In this document: positions 20,571 to 32,032 of the stretch, one piece after another
Layout: each line of letters begins with the position of its first letter
Position numbering within the stretch: the stretch's first letter is position 1
Source of the DNA: Uloborus plumipes
Lineage: Eukaryota > Arthropoda > Arachnida > Araneae > Uloboridae
Direction of reading: 5' to 3'
Length of the DNA: 64,000 nt
NCBI GenBank assembly: GCA_038373865.1
Contig: JAXGGA010002837.1
Location: 1 to 64,000, forward strand
Notes under the pieces: model-generated
Told to the model about the DNA's origin: nothing
The model's input: only the letters and a program-made list of their open reading frames with translations
Databases searched by the model: none
Program-made: the position numbers and the translations under genes

Positions 20571-23500
20571 ATATTAAATCTGTGTTACTAAAAATCACCA
20601 GTTAATAATTTGATTTTGCTTAAAAGTAATGACACGATTTCTGTACTTAGCACAGTAGTATACTTAACACTTTTCTCCAGTAATTGTATTAATACTAACT
20701 TGATCCCCCTTCCTATTTGAAATAAAATATTTAACATGTTTTCAACACATGAATTGTGCCCTATGATGGAAATAAAAATTGAAAACGTCACCCCCCCCCC
20801 CCCCCCAGTTTGTCTTTTTATTTCACTAGAAACCTACAGATTGTTTTAAAAACCAAATGTCTTAACTCAATGTATTTTGGCGGTTTTGAAACTCGTTGGT
20901 GGATGGACGGCTGCCGGAAATGGTCTTTCCGATAAAGTACTTTTATCGGAAGTGACGATTGATGATTTCCGATAATTGCTAATCGATTTATAGGTGGCCA
21001 AACATTGTAAAGACTTCTAAACGAGCGTTGCACAATTGCTCATTTCTACTGATAAATATTAAATATTTTATTTTCCCAATGCATCGTGATATTTATAGTT
21101 CAATGACACATTTTTTTGTGCTGAGCATTTATTTTTATTTTCTTTTCTAGCATTATCTTCAAACGGAGCTTAATTTTTGACAAAAGAAGTGCAGGAGATC
21201 TATAGTCTTTAAAATTTACTTTCATACATAAATTGACTAATATAAAAGAACTCACAGAATAATCACAGAAGTAAGAAAAATATACAAAAACCGAGCTCTT
21301 TAAGACTTCTATTTTTTCCAACGGTTCTGTAAAAGTGGTGTAAAAGAAAAAAAATACTAATAATAACAAATCTGTCTCTCCCACTTAATCGGGTAACGGA
21401 TAAACGAATACCCCGCTTGTACGATTAAAATATCTCGGAACCGAACGTTTCCCATGCCATAGACGCAATGTTAAAGATCCCCGCTTAATAGAATACCCCG
21501 CTTAATCGAATAATATTTCTTGGAACCGACAGTATTCGTTTAAGCGGGCCGACAGTACAAATAAAATAATGAATCAATAATTTGAATTTGGACATTTTGA
21601 ATTCAAATAATGTTTTTCGCAATCCCGGATTGCGATTGGTGTGTGTATATGTACGAATGTATGTATGTATGTACGCGTGTATTGGCTCAGGGTAGGTATT
21701 GCTGCTGAGGTATATCTGCTAAATGTGGTTCAAATAATAGCTACACGCCAAAGGTATGCTCCCATCACAGTCAACAAACAACAGTACATTCTGGTATTAA
21801 AGAATCCAAAGCGTCTACATATTTTTAGAACAATTCATTTTCCATCCGAGCTTTAATCCGACTACTAACTATCGTTCGACATAGATGTGTGCTAAGTTTT
21901 ACTCACAGTTCGGTTCATTTCATGTGTCACAATTTTAAAGTTAGTATTCAGGTTCACGCAACCTAAATAGCTAAATATTAATTTATAAAAGATCCAGTTT
22001 TTATATAGGCAGCACAAGAAACGTAAGTGGGCCGTATTCGGCCTCAAGGTCGCAGGTTTCCCATCTTTAGCCTACCTATAATGCTGTATCCTTATTCCGC
22101 AATCTAGTCTAATTGTATATCATGTGAGTATTAAGCGAAACATTTAGTTGGTATATTGGAAATAATATAATAGAGATGCACCTGGCATTAGAAAATCAAT
22201 GTTAGTGTATGGGAAAGTAGGCTCGTATTATTTTAGACGAATCTGTTGGTTATTAAAATGCAAACCGGTTTTGGAAATTTGTATGCAAATAGGTATGAAA
22301 TAAAAGAAAGATTGTAACTTACAAATTTTTTGTGTTTATGCACTTCACATTAAAATTCTTTACTGTAACATTTTTACAAAAATATGAAGTTGATACTGTT
22401 GTTTTAAGAAGTTATAACTTAAAATGTAGATTTATTTTGAAAGTTAGTTTGAGAATTTTTCAAATTTTCGTAGATTTTTGTTTGTACTTACAGCAAAAGG
22501 AAACTTGTAGTTTTTTAAATTCGTACCCGAAGTTCATTGAACTATAATAAATTAGTTCTGTATGTTTAGATTAGTAATGTGGCATCCTATTAAAAGAAAC
22601 TAAAAATAAATTTTTGATTTTACGTTGCTATGTGAACGAGAAATTATGTAGAAACCTTGAACACGTGTTAAAGTTTATTCCATTGTTGTATTTCCATAAA
22701 CTGTTACTTGACTCTTACTTTTGAACAAAGTTATAAATGAGTCAATATCTATGCAGGGCCCACGAGGGACCATGTCAGCCTAGTTGGAACTAGGAGTCCG
22801 GGTCTTGAGCGGTGCCTACTCCAAATCACTGTAGTATAAATTTTACAAAATTTAGGGGGGGTTATATTCAACAACTGAATATTAATTCAATATTTTCAAT
22901 CGTAGCATCGATAAGGTAAGCAGACCTTGTAAAGCAGCCTTTCGCTCTTTATGGGTTACAAACAGTAATTGTAGCTTTAAGAGGTTAATTGTTAATTAAA
23001 TTTTAATTGCTTTTAGTGCTAATTTTTATTTTCATAAATGTTATAGTTTTGTTTTGAATTCCGTTCCGGAATGCAACGCTGCCCTGCGAATCTTTTTTCA
23101 TGAAAAAATTAAGAGCTTTGAAGGGCGAAGATGTTTGGTGTTTAATAAGTGAATTTTATCCTGGAACAAAGCCACAAAGTGTTCTTGTCATAGGGGACAG
23201 TTTAAATTTTGGGACAGTTGAGTTAAAGTTTGAAGGAAAAGGGGGCCAATCTTTAAACATTTGCAAATAGTTATATAGCCAAAGTCAGCGATTTGCTCCT
23301 TTATTCATTTATTATTTTTATTTTTGTTAGCGAAATCTGATTAGTTTTGTGTGTATTTTTTTAAATTAATTTTTTTGTATGCGTTTTTATTACACTATAC
23401 TGTAATGTTGTTTTAGTTTTTATTTGTTTGTCTTTCACATCTGCAATATTCTTTCCGAGATTAAAAATTGACCATTTGAATTTTCAAAAATAAGCTAATA

Positions 23501-24139
23501 CTTTCAGTAATTACTTTAAAATTTATTAATAATCTGCGCAAATTGGTAACTTCATCTTTTACGAAAAGCCTTGCTACGGATTTGACCTTTCAGTTTCTGC
23601 AGCAACTATAAAATCTCTTAAAACTAACGGCGCCGAGAATAAATGTCAGCGTCCCTTTTCCACATGTTTACCATCGTTGATGGCTCGGCAATTGACATTT
23701 AGAGAGCCACGGAATAATACCAAAATTTGTTACTATTTTGCTAGGAAGGGGGGGGGGGGTGTTATGATCACATTCTTTTGTTTTCTGACTTCATCATGGT
23801 GGGAAAGTTTTGAGTGATGCTCGCCGGAAGAAACGATCATTTCAATCTCTTGACATTTCCTCGGAATTGGGGCGCATTCTGCTTCTATTGGGGAGCTTTA
23901 TGGACGGTCATCAAAGCTTGCGGTAATAGTTTATGAAGTTTGAGGGAACAAAACTGAGAATATTGTGCTTGTGAGGAAATATTTTGCATCTTTAAAGTAA
24001 CTATTTGTTTATGTACAAAATTTTTGTGATGAATGAAGTATCGAAGAAAGGTTAGAAAAATAAAGAAATATATGTATTCATAAGAATAAATAAAAAAACA
24101 TACTTCCTCTATTCAGGAGTTCACTGATTCATTTGATAA
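20571..24139. other. Unrecognised stretch with small fragments
   Basis: It holds a C run (about 20791-20807) and a repeat at about 21376-21560 with several CCCCGCTTAATCGAATA-like words, reminiscent of pogo/Tigger-like DNA. An ATGT microsatellite lies near 21655-21675. At 22211-22226 is a solitary R147 end word, GGGAAAGTAGGCTCGT. A G run lies near 23748-23758. No gene is supported. Confidence 0.4.
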
Positions 24140-24320
24140 TCTACTTATATTAAAAACTGAGTATCTTTCTAACTATCTTTCTATCTTTCTATGTCACGCT
24201 TATTTCTCCTGAACGCCAATGAACTGAAAGTCGAACCAGGTACCGATAGATAGGTAATTTTTCAGGCTTCATTAGTTTCAATCTATATAATTATACGATT
24301 TTAATTAGCGAAGATATCAA

Positions 24321-25090
24321 TTAATAAGTAGTCAAATTTAAAGCGATTAAGCCTAATAAATGATTAAACTTCCAAGACATTTTTTCTTACCGTTGCCATT
24401 TTGAATTAAAACGTTAATTAAATTATTGAACTATTTAAAATTCCAAGATATTTATTTCTTTCCGTTGCGATTTTAAAAATTAAAACGTTAATTAAATTGA
24501 ACTTTTTAAAATGAAAGAGTGTTATTTTTTTCCATTGTCATTTTAAATACGTGTTATAACAAAGTTCTAACAATTGTTTTTATTCTAATTATTAATGACA
24601 TATTTTTTCTCAGGTACCATTTTGAAAATGTGTTTTTAAATAAAATTGCAATTGCTGTTTCTAGAAGGGACTTTTTCTGGCTGCGATCCATAAGTAGTCA
24701 AATTTAAAGCGAATGTTTAATTAATAAGTAGTCAAATTTAAAGCGATTAAGCCTAATTAATGATTAAACTTCCAAGACATTTTTTCTTACCGTTGCCATT
24801 TTGAATTAAAACGTTAATTAAATTATTGAACTATTTAAAATTCCAAGATATTTATTTCTTTCCGTTGCGATTTTGAATTAAAACGTTAATTAAGTTGAAC
24901 TTTTTTAAAATGAAAGAGTGTTATTTTTTTCATTGTCATTTTGAATACGTGTTATAACAAAGTTCTAACAATTGTTTTTATTCTAATTATTAATGATATA
25001 TTTTTTCTCAGGTACCATTTTGAAAATGTGTTTTTAAATAAAATTGCAATTGCTGTTTTTAGAAGGGACTTTTTCTGGCTTCGATCCAAA
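24321..25090 (+). repeat. 400-bp tandem duplication inside Helitron A
   Basis: TTAATAAGTAGTCAAATTT starts at 24321 and again at 24721. The following sequence (CTTCCAAGACATTTTTTC, then GTTATAACAAAGTTCTAACA, then the CTTTTTCTGGCT segment) repeats with few differences. Each half contains two diverged 72-bp type units. Confidence 0.8.
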
Positions 25091-25289
25091 TATTAAAAGA
25101 ACTCTTTCGTTTAGAATTTTGCAATTTTACCGGAATAAAGCGGTTTGGAAATAATTGTTTTTGGAAAGGAATTTTATTTGTAATTTAGGGAGAGTGCTAA
25201 GTATGCGCTACTTGACATTGTCTTTATTTTTGAGGAAGCATGTGCAAATAATTCGATTGATTCTTTGATGCAGGAAAGCTTTTTAGCGA

Positions 25290-25490
25290 GCAGCTTTAGC
25301 GGGGAGTAGATTATTAAACTTTTCCTTGGTACTTTAAAGGCAAGCCGCCTTGGCGGCGAGTAGTGAATTGAAACTTTCCTCGCTACTGTAAAGGCAAGCC
25401 GCCTTGACGGCGAGTAAACTGTTTAAACTTTCCTCATTTCTTTAAAGGCGAGTCGCCTTGGTGGCGAGTAGTTTTCTCAAACTGCCTTCA
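25290..25490 (+). repeat. 54-bp minisatellite in Helitron A
   Basis: Units begin near 25287, 25341, 25395 and 25449. Each carries a small palindrome of the GCCGCCTTGGCGGC type within an AGTAG...AAACTTTCCTC context. The array directly precedes the 3' hairpin. Confidence 0.8.
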
Positions 25491-25529
25491 CTACATTACA
25501 GCCCGTGCAACGCCGGGCTACGCAGCTAG

Positions 25530-25913
25530 TTCATTCTTTATTTTTTGAAACATCATAATAATTTTGGTTAAATGATCGATGATTTTATTTTTCTTTCCAA
25601 ATGTTTTACATTAATTTTTAACTTAATGTCCAGTGAATCACTATATATTTTATTTCCTACATTAAGTTGGTTTCCTCGAATTTGATTTTTAATTTTGCTG
25701 AATTTTTAATTTTTTTGTGTTGAGTGCATGACATAGTACGAAGTCCGGCAGCAGTTCTTCTGCAGCCATCGAGTATTCTGCCGTGCTAAGCACTAAAGTC
25801 GTATCTGCACTTTTTAACAAAATTGAGTTATCGCCACCAAGTGGTTCTTTGTGACATATCTTACCCACATACAATGTTTTATGGTCATTTGAGAACAAAA
25901 AACATTATTATTA
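25530..25913. other. Spacer between Helitron-like copies A and B
   Basis: AT-rich sequence with one 69-codon minus-strand frame (25689-25898) that I do not recognise and do not call. Nothing else is seen. Confidence 0.4.
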
Positions 25914-26057
25914 ATACTATTAAAATCTGTCCGCGTCTGTTTGTCTGTCCGTCTGATGCTTGCACTCAGCGCTAAAAAATCGCTGAGAGTAGAGAATCAA
26001 ACATAGTACCATTCGACTCGAAAAGACCAACCGCGTAATTTTACGACGTTAATTAGC

Positions 26058-26350
26058 GGAGACATTAATTAAAACGTTAATTAAATGTTTTGCACTTTTT
26101 AAAATTCCAAGACATTTATTTCTTTCCGTTGCCGTTTTGAATAAAAACGTTAATTAAATTATTGAACTATTTAAAATTCCAAGACATTTATTTCTTACCG
26201 TTGCCATTTTGAATTAAAACGTTAATTAAATATTTGAACTATTTAAAATTCCAAGACATTTATTTCTTACCGTTGCCATTTTGAATTAAAACGTTAATTA
26301 AATTGTTGAACTATTTAAAATGCAAAGACTTTTGTTTCTTTCGGTTGCCA
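26058..26350 (+). repeat. 72-bp tandem repeat
   Basis: Landmark ACGTTAATTAAAT recurs at about 26147, 26219 and 26291, exactly 72 bp apart, with a degenerate earlier unit. The unit consensus includes TTCCAAGACATTTATTTC and CCGTTGCCATTTTGAAT. Similar units are present in copies A, C and D. Confidence 0.8.
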
Positions 26351-26384
26351 TTTTGGATACGTGTTTCAATAAAGTTCTAGGGTC

Positions 26385-26591
26385 AGGTGGGGGAAAGTGG
26401 GGCTAAAATCGAGCGTATTTAAAAAACGGCCCCAAAATCACATGATTAAATTCATTTTAAGGAAACTTTGATGCATTTTATATACATTAGATTCATATAA
26501 AGTATGAAGCAGAACTATTTTATTTTGTTAGATTGTTTTCTCGCAGTGATACATTTAAAACATCATGTGTTGATAGCCCCACTTCCCCCAT
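26385..26591. mobile_element. Mariner-like MITE a
   Basis: The left end is AGGTGGGGGAAAGTGGGGCTA and the right end its approximate complement TAGCCCCACTTCCCCCA (26573-26590). It is non-coding and nested in Helitron copy B, directly followed by a second element with the same kind of ends. Confidence 0.55.
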
Positions 26592-27181
26592 GGTGGGGGA
26601 AAGTGGGTCTAGTTCAGAAATTAGTGTATATTTTAATGAAAATGTGTAAATATTGATTTTGACATAAGTATGATTGACATAAGTATACAATGAAATTAAA
26701 ATGCCTTAATTTCATTTAAAGGTAGAAATGCACTGAAAATACTATTTTCAATTGTTATTTAACGAATGAAACAATGTCATCAGTTTTATTCTGTTTACTA
26801 TCATTCACAATGCTGAAACATTCTAGAACAATCGGCAACTTTCTATAATGTTCGAAAATGCGCCAATGTCGCCAGGCTTGGCGACACTTGGTGATTTTTC
26901 GCCAAATTTGGCGACAAAAATAAGTCGCCAATAGTGATGCCAACTTGGAGATATCTTGTCAATTTCTCGCCAATTCCATAGACTTCCATGTTAAACTAAT
27001 GACAAAGCAGGGAAAACAGCAAGCAAGTAAAATTTAGTATGTAAATTAACGTAAGAGCCAATTTTAGCAATATAATAAAAAATAAGGACATAAAATCACA
27101 AAAAAGGCACCAATTTACTAAATGTGTAAAGTAATAGTAAACCCTCAGGAAGTTTAGCCATAGACCCACTTTACCCCACCT
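26590..27181. mobile_element. Mariner-like MITE b
   Basis: The left end is GGTGGGGGAAAGTGGGTCTA (26592) and the right end its near complement TAGACCCACTTTACCCCACC ending near 27180. The junction with MITE a makes a short palindrome at CCCCCATGGTGGGGG. Inside, around 26865-26945, are palindromic TCGCCA/TGGCGA words resembling those near 55077-55140. Confidence 0.55.
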
Positions 27182-27779
27182 AAGAAAACAACCCATAATA
27201 AATACTATTATAAATTTAATTTTTATGTCTTTATACACAGCTGATCCTTAGATATTCTACTACAAATCTATATTAAAATTAATAGCATTTGCCAATGAAT
27301 AATGAGTTTAAAGAAAAGTTCATAAACACCTAACTCTTACATATCTCATTCAATGAGCATGAAAGAACGCTTTGTCAGCATTTAGTTTGCTTATAGTGTT
27401 CTAAAACTGACAAAAGTATCTGCTATCATCTCAATTTATGTCTTGAAATATTTTGTTGATTCCTAACAATTGCTTTTTGTAAGACTTTTATTTTTCTCTG
27501 TTGCCATTTTGAAAATGTGCTTCAAATAAAATTCTAATTGATGTTTTAGCTGGGACTTTTTTTGGCTGATGCGATCCAAATATTAAAACAATTTTTTCGT
27601 TTAGAATTGTGCAATTAATTTTACAGGAAAAAACCGGTTTGGAAATAATTGTTTTTGATAAGGAATTTATTTGTCATTTAGGGAGAATGTTAAGTATGCG
27701 CTACTTGACATTGTTTTTATTTCTGAGGAAGCGTGTGTAAATAATTCGATTGACTTTTTGACGCAAGAAAGCTTTTTAG

Positions 27780-27985
27780 CGAGCCGCCTTGTCGGCGAGT
27801 AGTTTGTTGAAACTTTCCTCGCTACGTTAGAGGTGAGCCGCTTGGGCGGCGAGTAGTTTGTCCAAACTTTCCTCGTTATTTTAAAGGCCAGCTGCCTTGG
27901 CAGCGAGTAGTTTGTTTGAACTTTTCTCACAACTTTGAAGGCAAGCCGCCTTGGTTGATAGTAGTTTGTTTAAACTTTCCTCACA
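27780..27985 (+). repeat. 54-bp minisatellite in Helitron B
   Basis: Units start near 27781, 27835, 27889 and 27943, each with a GCCGCC/GGCGGC-type palindrome. The period is a multiple of three, so the minus strand stays open through three and a half units and repeats an 18-residue peptide. Confidence 0.8.
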
Positions 27986-28023
27986 ACTTTGAAGGCCCGT
28001 GCAACGCCGGGGCACGCAGCTAG

Positions 28024-28994
28024 TTACTACTATTAAAATCTACCCACGTCTGTCTGTCTGTCCGTCTGAAGCTTGAACTCCTAAAGAACCGCTGAGAGTA
28101 GCGAATCAAACGAGGTACCATTCGATTCAAAATTTTCTAAGACAGTTAGACCAACCGCGTAATTGTATACCGTTAATTACCTGAGATATTAATTAAAACG
28201 TAAACAATTTTTTGCACTTTTTAAAATTTTAAGACATTTATTTTTTTCCTTTGCCATTTTGAATTAAAACGTTAATTAAATTTATTGCACTTTTTAAAAT
28301 TCCTATACATTTATTTCTTTCCGTTGCCACTTTAAATTAAAACGTTAATTAAATTATTGAACTATTTTAAATTCCAAGACTTTTATTTCTTTGCGTTGCC
28401 ATTTTGAATACGTGTTACAACAAAGTTCTAATTATTGTTTTTATTCTAATTAATGCCTTATATTTTTTTTCTGTTGCCATTTTGAAAATGTGTTTCAAAT
28501 AAAATTGTAACTGCTGTTTTCAGCAAAGACTTTTTTTGGCTGCGATCCAAATATTAAAACAACTTTTTCGTTTAGAATTTTGCAATTTCCAGGAAGAAAG
28601 CGGTTTGGAAATAATTGTTTTTGATATGGAATTTTATTTGTTATTTAGGGAGAGTGTTAAGTATGCTCTACTTGACATCATTTTTATTTCTGAGAAAGCA
28701 TGTGCAAATAATTCAATTGACTTTTTGATGCAGGAAAGCCTTTTAACGAGCCGCTTTAGCTGGGAGTTGTTTGTTGAAACTTTCCCAGGTACTTTAAAGG
28801 CGAGCCGCCTTGGCGGCGAGTAGTTTGTTTCCACTTTCTGCACTATTTTAAAGGCAAGTCGCCTTGGTGGCGAGTAGTTTATTGTAACTTTCCTCGCTAC
28901 TTTAAAGGCGAGCTGCCTTGGCGGCGAGTAGTTCGTTTAAACTTTCTTTACTACTATAAAGCCCGTGCAACGCCGGGCCACGCAGCGCAGCTAG
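28024..28994 (+). mobile_element. Helitron-like element, copy C
   Basis: It starts immediately after the CTAG of copy B (TACTATTAAAATCTACCC, then GTCTGTCTGTCTGTCCG). It ends GCCCGTGCAACGCCGGGC and CTAG (28991-28994), with a duplicated CGCAG before CTAG. It contains 72-bp type units and four 54-bp units starting near 28748, 28802, 28856 and 28910. At 971 bp it is the cleanest copy of this subtype. Confidence 0.75.
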
Positions 28995-29729
28995 TTAATA
29001 CTGTTAAAATCTGTTCGTGTCCGTCTGTCTGTCCATTTGAAGCTTGAACTCCGCAAAAATCGCTGAGAATAAAGAATCGAACGAGGTACCATTCGATTTG
29101 AAATTTTCCAAGGAAAACAACAAGACCAACCGCGTAGTTGTACAACTTTAATCATCTGAGATATTAATTAAAATGTTAATTAAATTTTTTGAACTTCTTA
29201 AAATTCGAAGACATTTATTTCTTTCCGTTGCCATTTTGAATACGTGTAACAGTAAAGTTCTAACAATTGTTTTTAGTAAGACTTTTATTTCTTTCCGTTG
29301 TCATTTTGAATACATGTTATAACAAAGTTCTAACAATTGTTTTTAGTTCGGAAATTTTTTCTGACTAATAAAATAGAACTTTAATTTGCTGAGATAATAA
29401 TCAAACGTTAAATTTTTGAACTACTTAAAATTCAAAGAGTTTTATTTTTTTTCCGGTTGCAATTTTGAATACGTGTTACAATAAAATTCTAACAATTGTT
29501 TTTATTCTAATTAATAACTTTCTGTTCTTCTGTTACCTTTTTGAAAATGTGTTTTAAATAAAATTCTAAATAATGTTTTTAGCAGGGATTTTACAGGAAG
29601 AAAGCGGTTTAGGAATAATTGTTTTTGGTAAGGAATTTTATTTGTCATTTAAGGGAGTGTTAAGCATTCGCTACTTGACATCACTTTTATTTCTGAGGAA
29701 GCCCGTGCAACGCCGGGCCACTCAGCTAG
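28995..29729 (+). mobile_element. Helitron-like element, copy D (minisatellite deleted)
   Basis: It abuts copy C (TTAATACTGTTAAAATC and the GTCTGTCTGTCC tract) and ends GCCCGTGCAACGCCGGGC with CTAG at 29726-29729. Sequence jumps from TTTCTGAGGAAGC straight into the 3' hairpin, so the whole 54-bp array is missing. Confidence 0.7.
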
Positions 29730-30282
29730 TTTTTTAAAAATTTCTGAAAAAGTATCATCCAAATCAAATACATGGAGGAACAAAACTTTAACGAGCTTTT
29801 CCTCAATTTGAGCTCGACTGCAGATACCATTTTTGCGCTTAACACGCCAGTATTGTCATCACATATATATCAAATTAAAGCTTTTTTTTTCTGAATCTGA
29901 TAAACTAAGGTTGCTTCTGTAAAAGTGGCCGCAACATGTTCGCAGCCTGTCGCAAACAGTTGCGATCGGGGAAGTATTTCTGCACCCACCGTCACTGTGC
30001 CTAACATAAAATAAATAGATCCATGATTCAAGTTCTCTGGTGTGAAAGAGAAGCTTTTGAAAACATTATTTACTATTCAAAGGAGCCTAATTACTTTCAA
30101 ATTTGAAATGACTCTGCATTGAATTCTATTGAGCGTAACTATTAGACACAAGCCGCATTGTACGGATAGTATTTGATAAATTTTAGAATACTCCGACTAT
30201 CAGATATCAACTGAATAATCGTTGCATCCATCATTATGATTCTGTCCTATACTAAGTTTAATAACGGAAAAAGGCCCAACCA
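29730..30282. other. Unrecognised stretch
   Basis: No gene or repeat was noticed between Helitron-like copies D and E. Confidence 0.4.
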
Positions 30283-30668
30283 TCTACTTATATTAAAAAC
30301 TGAGTATCTTTCTAACTATCTTTCTTTCTAACTATCTTTCTATCTTTCTATGTCACGCTTCTTTCTCCTGAACGCCAATGACCTGAAAGTCGAACCAGGT
30401 ACCGATAGATAGGTAATTTTTCAGGCTTCATTAGTTTCAATTGATATAATTATACGATTTAAATTAGCAAAGATATCAATTAATAAGTAGTCAAGTTTAA
30501 AGCGATTAAGCCTAATAAATGATTAAATATGAAATCCATTCTTGCATTGCAAAACGTGGTTGCCATGAAACAGTGATAAAAATGATAATGAGAATTTTGA
30601 ATGAAGGCTTAACTAAATCAAACACGAAACTCATAAGCGGGCCACTTACGTAGAATTTTTATCGCTAG
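30283..30668 (+). mobile_element. Small Helitron-like element, copy E (uninterrupted)
   Basis: It starts TCTACTTATATTAAAAAC after an A and has a CTTT/CTAT tract, the GGTACCGATAGATAGG segment and AAACGTGGTTGCCATGAAAC. CTAG lies at 30665-30668, although the next base is C rather than T. Its first about 245 bp match copy A and then diverge. The whole element is collinear with the split copy at 1204-3030 on the opposite strand, for which it is the empty-site reference. Confidence 0.65.
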
Positions 30669-30719
30669 CTACTGGTAATATTTTGAAACATTTATTTGTT
30701 GAAGAGCCATCTACTTATA

Positions 30720-31098
30720 TTAAAAACTGAGTATCTATGTCTGCTTTTTTCCTTTGAGCGAGCTGAACTTACTGAAACTTTCCTCACCATCTTGAAGGCG
30801 TGAAGCATCTCAATAATTCGAATGATTTTTTTTATACATATAGGAAAAAAGTAAAGGCGTGAAGCGCCTGTAAGCGAGCCGCCTTGGCGGGGAGTACTTT
30901 CTTTAAATTTTTTTCTCACTACTTTCAGGGCACGAAGTGCCCGTGCAACGCCGGACCACGTGCGTGGTATGTCTTGAAATCGAATGAACATTAAATTATA
31001 TCAAATAATATAACTTCAGAATGAGGTAAAAGTTAGAGAGGGGAGACGTTATGCATCAACATGCCGCAGGAAGCTAATCTAGCTGCCCTGGCAGCTAG
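30720..31098 (+). mobile_element. Helitron-like element, copy F
   Basis: It begins TCTACTTATATTAAAAAC. It keeps one GAGCCGCCTTGGCGG unit and the CCCGTGCAACGCCGG word (about 30940-30957), but lacks CTAG there. The nearest plausible end is AGCTGCCCTGGCAGCTAGT, with CTAG at 31095-31098. The 3' boundary is therefore uncertain. Confidence 0.5.
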
Positions 31099-31366
31099 TA
31101 TTATCAAATAATTTGACATTTTTTGCAGTGATGTATGATAGAATCGAAACAAAAAACGAGATAACATTTTGGCCTAAAAACTAGGATTTTCACTAGAATG
31201 TATAGATACTTTTACTAGTTACAGCAATAAAAATGGGAGAAAAACGTTATAACCTCAGTTTAGGGTAATAGAGTGCTTGAAAAGAATTAAAAAAAAGAAA
31301 GAAATATTGTATAGGGTGCTTTTAAATTCTTGGGCGAAACTAAAAGAGGTGATAGAAAACGTCTAA

Positions 31367-31719
31367 CTGCCTTACTCACCGTTAACCAAGCGTGGTTAAA
31401 CAGGCCCTTAGCCCGGAGTTACCGCCTACTTCGTATTCACCGTCAACTTTAACTACGCACTGACATTCGCGTTTACATGGATTGCAAAAGATAAAGGAAT
31501 TTAAAAACAACAAATTAATCACGTGATCAACATTGACCAATAGGATGGCCGCGTACATAACCACCTGAAGTTAAGTTGAGTGACGACGTGGTAGAGGAAC
31601 TCCGCGTCATTTTTCGCCGATGAATACCAACTTTTTAACCGCGTGGTTAAAATCTTAACTCCGGGTTAACGAACCTCGTGGTTTGAGGCCCGTGGTTAGG
31701 TTAACGTTGAATAAGGCGG
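31367..31719. mobile_element. Harbinger-like MITE, TAA duplication
   Basis: The left end CTGCCTTACTCACCGTTAAC is matched by the complement of the right end, CCGCCTTATTCAACGTTAAC. TAA flanks both sides (31364-31366 and 31720-31722). Internal GTGGTTAA/TTAACC words extend the imperfect pairing. It is non-coding. Confidence 0.65.
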
Positions 31720-31906
31720 TAAGAAAACAAAAATATACCGGCACACATGATCGCAAACACAATGCTGGCGTGCTTGATACACACAGAGCTAGAAACTAAC
31801 GTGTGTGAAACAGATCAAAGTTATTACACATCACAATTTTGCACAATATTTTAGCTTTTAAGAAAGTGTTAAAATTTTGACTTGTAGCTCAAATCGACGC
31901 GTCTCA

Positions 31907-32032
31907 GATGACAACTCACGATCGGCGAAAACTTGTCAGAATGGCTCGTTGTAACTTGAGTCCTTATATAGAAGTGTAGCTTCATATACAGGGACTCTAG
32001 TTGAAACGACGTTCGATGCGTTGTCACAGAAA
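31907..32032. repeat. Imperfect snap-back inverted repeat
   Basis: TGACAACTCACGATCG on the left pairs imperfectly with CGTTCGATGCGTTGTCA on the right. An inner pair, GTAACTTGAGTCC and GGGACTCTAGTTG, closes a hairpin around GAAGTGTAGCTTC. It is probably a small fold-back MITE. Confidence 0.55.

Larger units (their letters stand above)
24140..25529 (+). mobile_element. Helitron-like element, copy A
   Basis: It starts TCTACTTATATTAAAAAC after an A and ends with the hairpin GCCCGTGCAACGCCGGGC, 8 bp later CTAG (25526-25529), then T. Those are the Helitron 5' TC, 3' hairpin and CTRR hallmarks. Internally it has a CTTT/CTAT-rich tract, a 400-bp tandem duplication (24321-25090) and a 54-bp minisatellite (about 25290-25490). 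No Rep/helicase frame is visible, so it is non-autonomous. Confidence 0.75.
25914..28023 (+). mobile_element. Helitron-like element, copy B (with nested insert)
   Basis: It begins TACTATTAAAATCTGTCC with a GTCTGTTTGTCTGTCCG tract and ends with the GCCCGTGCAACGCCGG hairpin and CTAG (28020-28023). Four 72-bp units (26058-26350) and four 54-bp units (about 27780-27985) lie inside. About 1.1 kb relative to copy C is extra (roughly 26378-27460), mostly two mariner-like MITEs. It abuts copy C directly. Confidence 0.7.

Noticed and set aside
24140..31098. Possible CRISPR-like array from the regular 54-bp and 72-bp repeats
   Set aside because: The repeats are direct tandem units without unique spacers, in eukaryotic Helitron-like DNA.
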